Source: Massilia sp. UBA2709
Lineage (GTDB): Bacteria; Pseudomonadota; Gammaproteobacteria; Burkholderiales; Burkholderiaceae_D
Length of the DNA stretch: 10,037 nucleotides
Assembly (NCBI GenBank): GCA_002354135.1
Contig: DEKZ01000350.1
Location: 1-10,037, forward strand
Direction of reading: 5' to 3'
In this document: positions 7,128 through 10,037 of the stretch, piece by piece
Layout of the letters: every line of letters starts with the position of its first letter
Numbering within the stretch: the first letter of the stretch is position 1
Notes under the pieces: model-generated
The model's database searches: none
What the model was told of the DNA's origin: nothing
The model's input: only the letters and a program-made list of their open reading frames with translations
Position numbers and translations under genes: made by a program

Positions 7128-7156
7128 GGCACCACCTACAAAAACGAGGAGACGAC

Positions 7157-8329
7157 ATGAAACTGAAGACCCTGGCCTGCATCGGCCTTGCATTCCTGCC
7201 CTTCGCCAGCGGCGGCGCCTGTGCCCAGAACGGCGACACGATCAAGATCGGCGTCATCGCCGCCCTGACCGGACCTTTTGTGAACATCGGCAAGCCTTTC
7301 GAGGACGGCATCAAGACCTACATGAAGCAGCACGGCGATACGGTGGCCGGCAAGAAGATCCAGGTCATCTACCGCGACGACGGCGGCAGCAACGTCGAGC
7401 TGTCCAAGCGCGCGGCCCAGGAACTGATCGGACGCGAGAAGGTCAGCTTCCTGATCGGCTTCTCGCTGACCCCGAGCGCGCTGGCCGTGGCCCCGGTGGC
7501 AACGCAAGGCAAGACGCCGATGATCGTCATGAACGCGGTCACCACCGGCATCACGGCCAAGTCGCCCTACATGCTGCGCACCTCGATGACGATGCAGCAG
7601 ATGACCGAACCCTTCGGCACCTGGACCGCGCAGAACAAGATCAGCAACGTCTACTCGCTGGTCACCGACTACAGCACCGGTCACGACGCCGAGGCCAAGT
7701 TCGCCAAGGGCCTGCAGGAGGCGGGCGGCAAGATCGTCGGTTCCTCGCGCGTGCCGCTGGCGAACCCCGACTATTCGCCGTTCGTGCAGCGCGTGAAGGA
7801 CCAGAAGCCGGACGCCCTGTTCTTCTTCGCGCCGGGCGCGGAAGATGGCGCCGGCCTGCTGAAGGCCTTCAGCGACAAGGGCCTGGACAAGGCCGGCATC
7901 AAGTTCCTGGGCGTGGGCGACATGACCAGCGACCACCCGACGCTCGAAGCCCTGGGCGATCGCGCCCTGGGTGCGGTCACGGTGCTGAACTACTCCACCG
8001 CACTGGACAACGAGGCGAACAAGAGCTTCCTCAAGGCCTATGCCGACGCCAACCCCGGCCGTCCGGCGCCCACTTTCGTCACCGTCGCCGCCTACGACAC
8101 CATGGGCATGATCTACGAGACCGTGCGCAAGCTGAACGGCAAGGTCACCGGCGACGCCGCCGTCAAGACCCTGTCGGGCATGAAGTGGAACAGCCCGCGC
8201 GGCCCCATCAGCATCGACCCGAAGACCCGCGACATCGTCCAGAACATGTACATCCGCGAAGTCAAGAAGGTCAACGGCAAGCTGGTCAACCAGCCGATCA
8301 GCGTCCTCAAGGACGTGATGCCGGACTAA
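7157..8329 (+). CDS. Periplasmic ABC transporter substrate-binding protein, probably for hydroxycinnamates
   Basis: A 390-residue type I periplasmic binding protein of the branched-chain amino acid/aromatic acid (HAAT, Peripla_BP_6) family. A signal peptide (KLKTLACIGLAFLPFASGG, likely cleaved near ACA-Q) is followed by IKIGVIAALTGPFVNIGKPFEDG (29-51). VIYRDDGGS (70-78), a first-lobe segment ending SFLIGFSL (97-104), and the C-terminal GPISIDPKTRDIVQNMYI (349-366) are also typical. Family members next to aromatic genes bind aromatic acids; CouP of Rhodopseudomonas palustris binds p-coumarate. Position downstream of fcs suggests ferulate or p-coumarate as ligand (inferred). No permease or ATPase genes lie in the window, so partners must be elsewhere. 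The ATG at 7157 is preceded by AAACGAGGAGAC, matching the ech leader; the reading frame stays open upstream but there it only overlaps fcs out of frame. Confidence 0.9.
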   Translation: MKLKTLACIGLAFLPFASGGACAQNGDTIKIGVIAALTGPFVNIGKPFEDGIKTYMKQHGDTVAGKKIQVIYRDDGGSNVELSKRAAQELIGREKVSFLIGFSLTPSALAVAPVATQGKTPMIVMNAVTTGITAKSPYMLRTSMTMQQMTEPFGTWTAQNKISNVYSLVTDYSTGHDAEAKFAKGLQEAGGKIVGSSRVPLANPDYSPFVQRVKDQKPDALFFFAPGAEDGAGLLKAFSDKGLDKAGIKFLGVGDMTSDHPTLEALGDRALGAVTVLNYSTALDNEANKSFLKAYADANPGRPAPTFVTVAAYDTMGMIYETVRKLNGKVTGDAAVKTLSGMKWNSPRGPISIDPKTRDIVQNMYIREVKKVNGKLVNQPISVLKDVMPD

Positions 8330-8350
8330 TCCCCCTTCTTTTGCAGTGCA

Positions 8351-8388
8351 GGTCCAGCCGCAGCCCGCTCCCCGGGCTGCGCAGGACC
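8351..8388 (+). terminator. GC hairpin after the binding-protein gene, possible weak terminator
   Basis: CGCAGCCCG (8359-8367) pairs perfectly with CGGGCTGCG (8373-8381) around a CTCCC loop. An outer GGTCC (8351-8355) pairs with GGACC (8384-8388) across a small internal loop. The hairpin starts 21 bases after the stop codon. No T-run follows it (GGTTCGTCCC), so termination would be partial at best; it may instead protect the upstream mRNA end. The pairing is certain, the role is not. Confidence 0.5.
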
Positions 8389-8401
8389 GGTTCGTCCCGA
8401 C

Positions 8402-8427
8402 GTTTCGCAAATCAACCGGTTTCGCAA
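8402..8427 (+). repeat. Direct repeat GTTTCGCAA upstream of the esterase gene
   Basis: GTTTCGCAA occurs at 8402-8410 and again at 8419-8427, 17 bases start to start, just before the esterase Shine-Dalgarno CAGGAGA (8428-8434). The spacing is not a full helical turn multiple of 10.5, which argues mildly against paired activator sites. No convincing -35/-10 pair is visible in 8330-8442. Confidence 0.4.
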
Positions 8428-8442
8428 CAGGAGAACACACCC

Positions 8443-10037
8443 ATGCACCTCAAGCATTCCAGGACACTAGCCGCCGTCGCCGCCATCGCCGCACTTGGCC
8501 TCGCAGGCTGCAGCGGCAACGACAACGACCACGAGGAGCCGGCGCCGCAGCAACCGCCGCCAAGCGCCCAACTGCCCCAGCTGGCGCCGGCTGTCGGCGC
8601 CACCCTCGGCGACTGTGCCGGGCTGGCCACCCGCGTCAACATTCCCGATACCACCATCACCGCCGCCAACGAGATCGCGGCCGGCGCCCTGACCGTCGCC
8701 GGCAAGCCGGTCGACGCCCACTGCCAGGTGCTGGGCCAGATGTTCCGCCGCGTGAGTCCCGTGGACAACAAGAGCTATGCGATCGGCTTCGAGATGCGCC
8801 TGCCGACCAACTGGAACGGCCGCTTCTTCTACCAGGCCAACGGCGGCGTCGACGGCAGCGTGGTCACGGCCGCCGGCCCGGTGGGCGGCGGCGGACCGCT
8901 GGACAACGCGCTGAACCAGGGCTTCGCCGTGATCAGCTCGGACGCCGGCCACGGCGCACCGACGCCCTTCTTCGGCATCGACCCGCAGGCGCGCCTCGAC
9001 TACGGCTACCAGGCCGTCGCCAAACTCACCCCGATGGCGAAAAGCCTGATCCAGGTGGCCTACGGCAAGGCGCCCGACCGCTCCTACATCGGCGGCTGCT
9101 CGAACGGGGGACGCCACACCATGGTGGCTGCGGCGCGCTATGCCGAACAGTACGACGGCTACCTGGTCGGCAATCCCGGCTACCGCCTGCCGCTGGCGGC
9201 GCTGGCCAACATCGCCGGCGCCAAGACCTATGCCGCGCTGGCCTCGCCCCCGGGCGACCTGCCGACCGGCTTCACCCAGGCCGAGCGCACGCTGGTGTCG
9301 AACGCGGTGCTGGGCAAGTGCGATGCGCTCGACGGCGCGGCCGATGGTCTCATCCAGGATACGGGCGCCTGCCAGGCCGCCTTCAGCCTGGAACGCGACG
9401 TGCCGACCTGCAGCGGAGAACGCAACGGCACTTGCCTCTCAAGCGCCCAGATGACCGGCATCGCCGCCCTGTTCGCCGGCGCGAAAACGGAATCGGGCAA
9501 GACCATCTACACCAGCTTCCCGTACGACGCGGGCTTTGCCACCAATGGCTGGGCGAGCTGGAAGTTCGGCGCGCCGATCGACCGCGATTCCGGCGCCGTC
9601 GCCTTCATCTGGGCGGTGCCGCCGGCGGACCCGGCCACCTTCAACGGCCGCGACTTCGTCCTGAACGCCAACCTGGACAGCCTGCTGGGCCGCATCAACG
9701 CGACCGATGCCACTTATACCGAGAGCGGCACGTCCTTCATGACGCCGCCGGACGGCGCCAACCTGTCCACGCTGAAGAACCGCGGCGCCAAGATGGTGGT
9801 CTACCACGGCACCAGCGACCCGATCTTCTCGAGCGACGACACGACAAGCTGGTACGAGGCGCTGCGCGCGGCCAATGGCGGCGACGCCGCGAACTTCGCA
9901 CGTTATTTCCGCGTGCCCGGCATGAACCACTGCTCGGGCGGACCGGCGACGGACCAGTTCGACATGCTCACCCCGCTGGTGAACTGGGTCGAAAAGGGCC
10001 AGGCGCCCGACAGCGTGCTGGCCGGCGCGCGCGGCGC
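8443..10037 (+). CDS. Tannase/feruloyl esterase family lipoprotein (3' end outside window)
   Basis: Alpha/beta-hydrolase of the tannase family (feruloyl esterase, tannase, MHETase), predicted to cleave esters of hydroxycinnamic or gallic acids. 531 residues are present and the frame is open at the edge. A lipoprotein signal ends in LAGC with C23 as lipidated residue and Ser at +2, suggesting outer-membrane retention. A Pro/Gln-rich linker (about 32-48) follows. The CS-D-HC catalytic signature is complete: C219-S220 in GGCSNGGRH, D459 in GTSDPIF, H496-C497 in GMNHCSGG. A calcium loop CDALDGAADGLIQD is at 293-306. Cysteine pairs C58/C94, C219/C497, C293/C310 and C323/C331 match the disulfide spacing known in MHETase-like enzymes. 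The start follows CAGGAGA at 8428-8434. Its place behind the ferulate genes suggests it supplies free hydroxycinnamate from plant cell-wall esters or chlorogenate; the exact substrate is inferred. Confidence 0.92.
   Translation, partial: MHLKHSRTLAAVAAIAALGLAGCSGNDNDHEEPAPQQPPPSAQLPQLAPAVGATLGDCAGLATRVNIPDTTITAANEIAAGALTVAGKPVDAHCQVLGQMFRRVSPVDNKSYAIGFEMRLPTNWNGRFFYQANGGVDGSVVTAAGPVGGGGPLDNALNQGFAVISSDAGHGAPTPFFGIDPQARLDYGYQAVAKLTPMAKSLIQVAYGKAPDRSYIGGCSNGGRHTMVAAARYAEQYDGYLVGNPGYRLPLAALANIAGAKTYAALASPPGDLPTGFTQAERTLVSNAVLGKCDALDGAADGLIQDTGACQAAFSLERDVPTCSGERNGTCLSSAQMTGIAALFAGAKTESGKTIYTSFPYDAGFATNGWASWKFGAPIDRDSGAVAFIWAVPPADPATFNGRDFVLNANLDSLLGRINATDATYTESGTSFMTPPDGANLSTLKNRGAKMVVYHGTSDPIFSSDDTTSWYEALRAANGGDAANFARYFRVPGMNHCSGGPATDQFDMLTPLVNWVEKGQAPDSVLAGARG

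Noticed and set aside
3636..7193. A very long open minus-strand frame opposite vdh and fcs, about 1185 codons.
   Set aside because: It mirrors two well-conserved genes in GC-rich DNA. The composition is Arg/His/Gly/Ala-rich low complexity with no recognisable domain, as expected from an antisense shadow.
6338..8329. A 663-codon plus-strand frame that would fuse a long N-terminal extension to the binding protein.
   Set aside because: The first part is fcs read out of frame. A signal peptide and a strong Shine-Dalgarno at 7146-7153 mark the true start at 7157.
7136..8440. A 434-codon minus-strand frame opposite the binding-protein gene.
   Set aside because: Antisense shadow; the residues are skewed to Gly/Val/Ala/Arg/His and no domain is visible.
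1..10037. A mobile or defence island.
   Set aside because: No transposase, integrase, tRNA-associated repeat, CRISPR array or toxin-antitoxin pair is seen, and codon use looks uniform across the genes.

Overview
The window is GC-rich, with strong G/C preference at third codon positions, and reads as a beta-proteobacterial chromosome. An Oxalobacteraceae (Massilia-like) host would fit the gene content, but that placement is inference. No RNA gene, CRISPR array, transposase or integrase is visible. Almost all of the sequence is coding, in eight genes, the last of which runs off the right edge.

Left part (17-2270): a secreted four-domain NlpC/P60 peptidoglycan peptidase on the minus strand, divergent from a small atypical-SDR NAD(P)-binding protein of the TIP30/HTATIP2 type. 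Neither has an obvious link to what follows.

Central and right part (2278-10037): a hydroxycinnamate (ferulate, p-coumarate, caffeate) degradation locus. A MarR-type regulator (minus strand) is divergent from ech, vdh and fcs, which are followed on the same strand by a periplasmic branched-chain/aromatic-type ABC substrate-binding protein and a tannase/feruloyl-esterase-family lipoprotein. The inferred flow is as follows. The surface or periplasmic esterase frees hydroxycinnamic acid from plant esters. The binding protein captures the acid for import. Fcs makes the CoA thioester. Ech hydrates and cleaves it to the aromatic aldehyde and acetyl-CoA. Vdh oxidises the aldehyde to vanillate, 4-hydroxybenzoate or protocatechuate. 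The order regulator / ech-vdh-fcs matches the classic Pseudomonas ferulic operon.

The catabolic core is a known pathway rather than a new system. The less expected points are: a perfect 17-bp palindrome in the regulator/ech intergenic region; a hairpin that buries the vdh Shine-Dalgarno, with an alternative pairing that would free it; strong GC hairpins in two intergenic gaps; a 19-nt tandem duplication across the fcs stop codon; a binding protein with no adjacent permease; and an esterase that carries the cysteine spacing and calcium loop of the MHETase/feruloyl-esterase branch.
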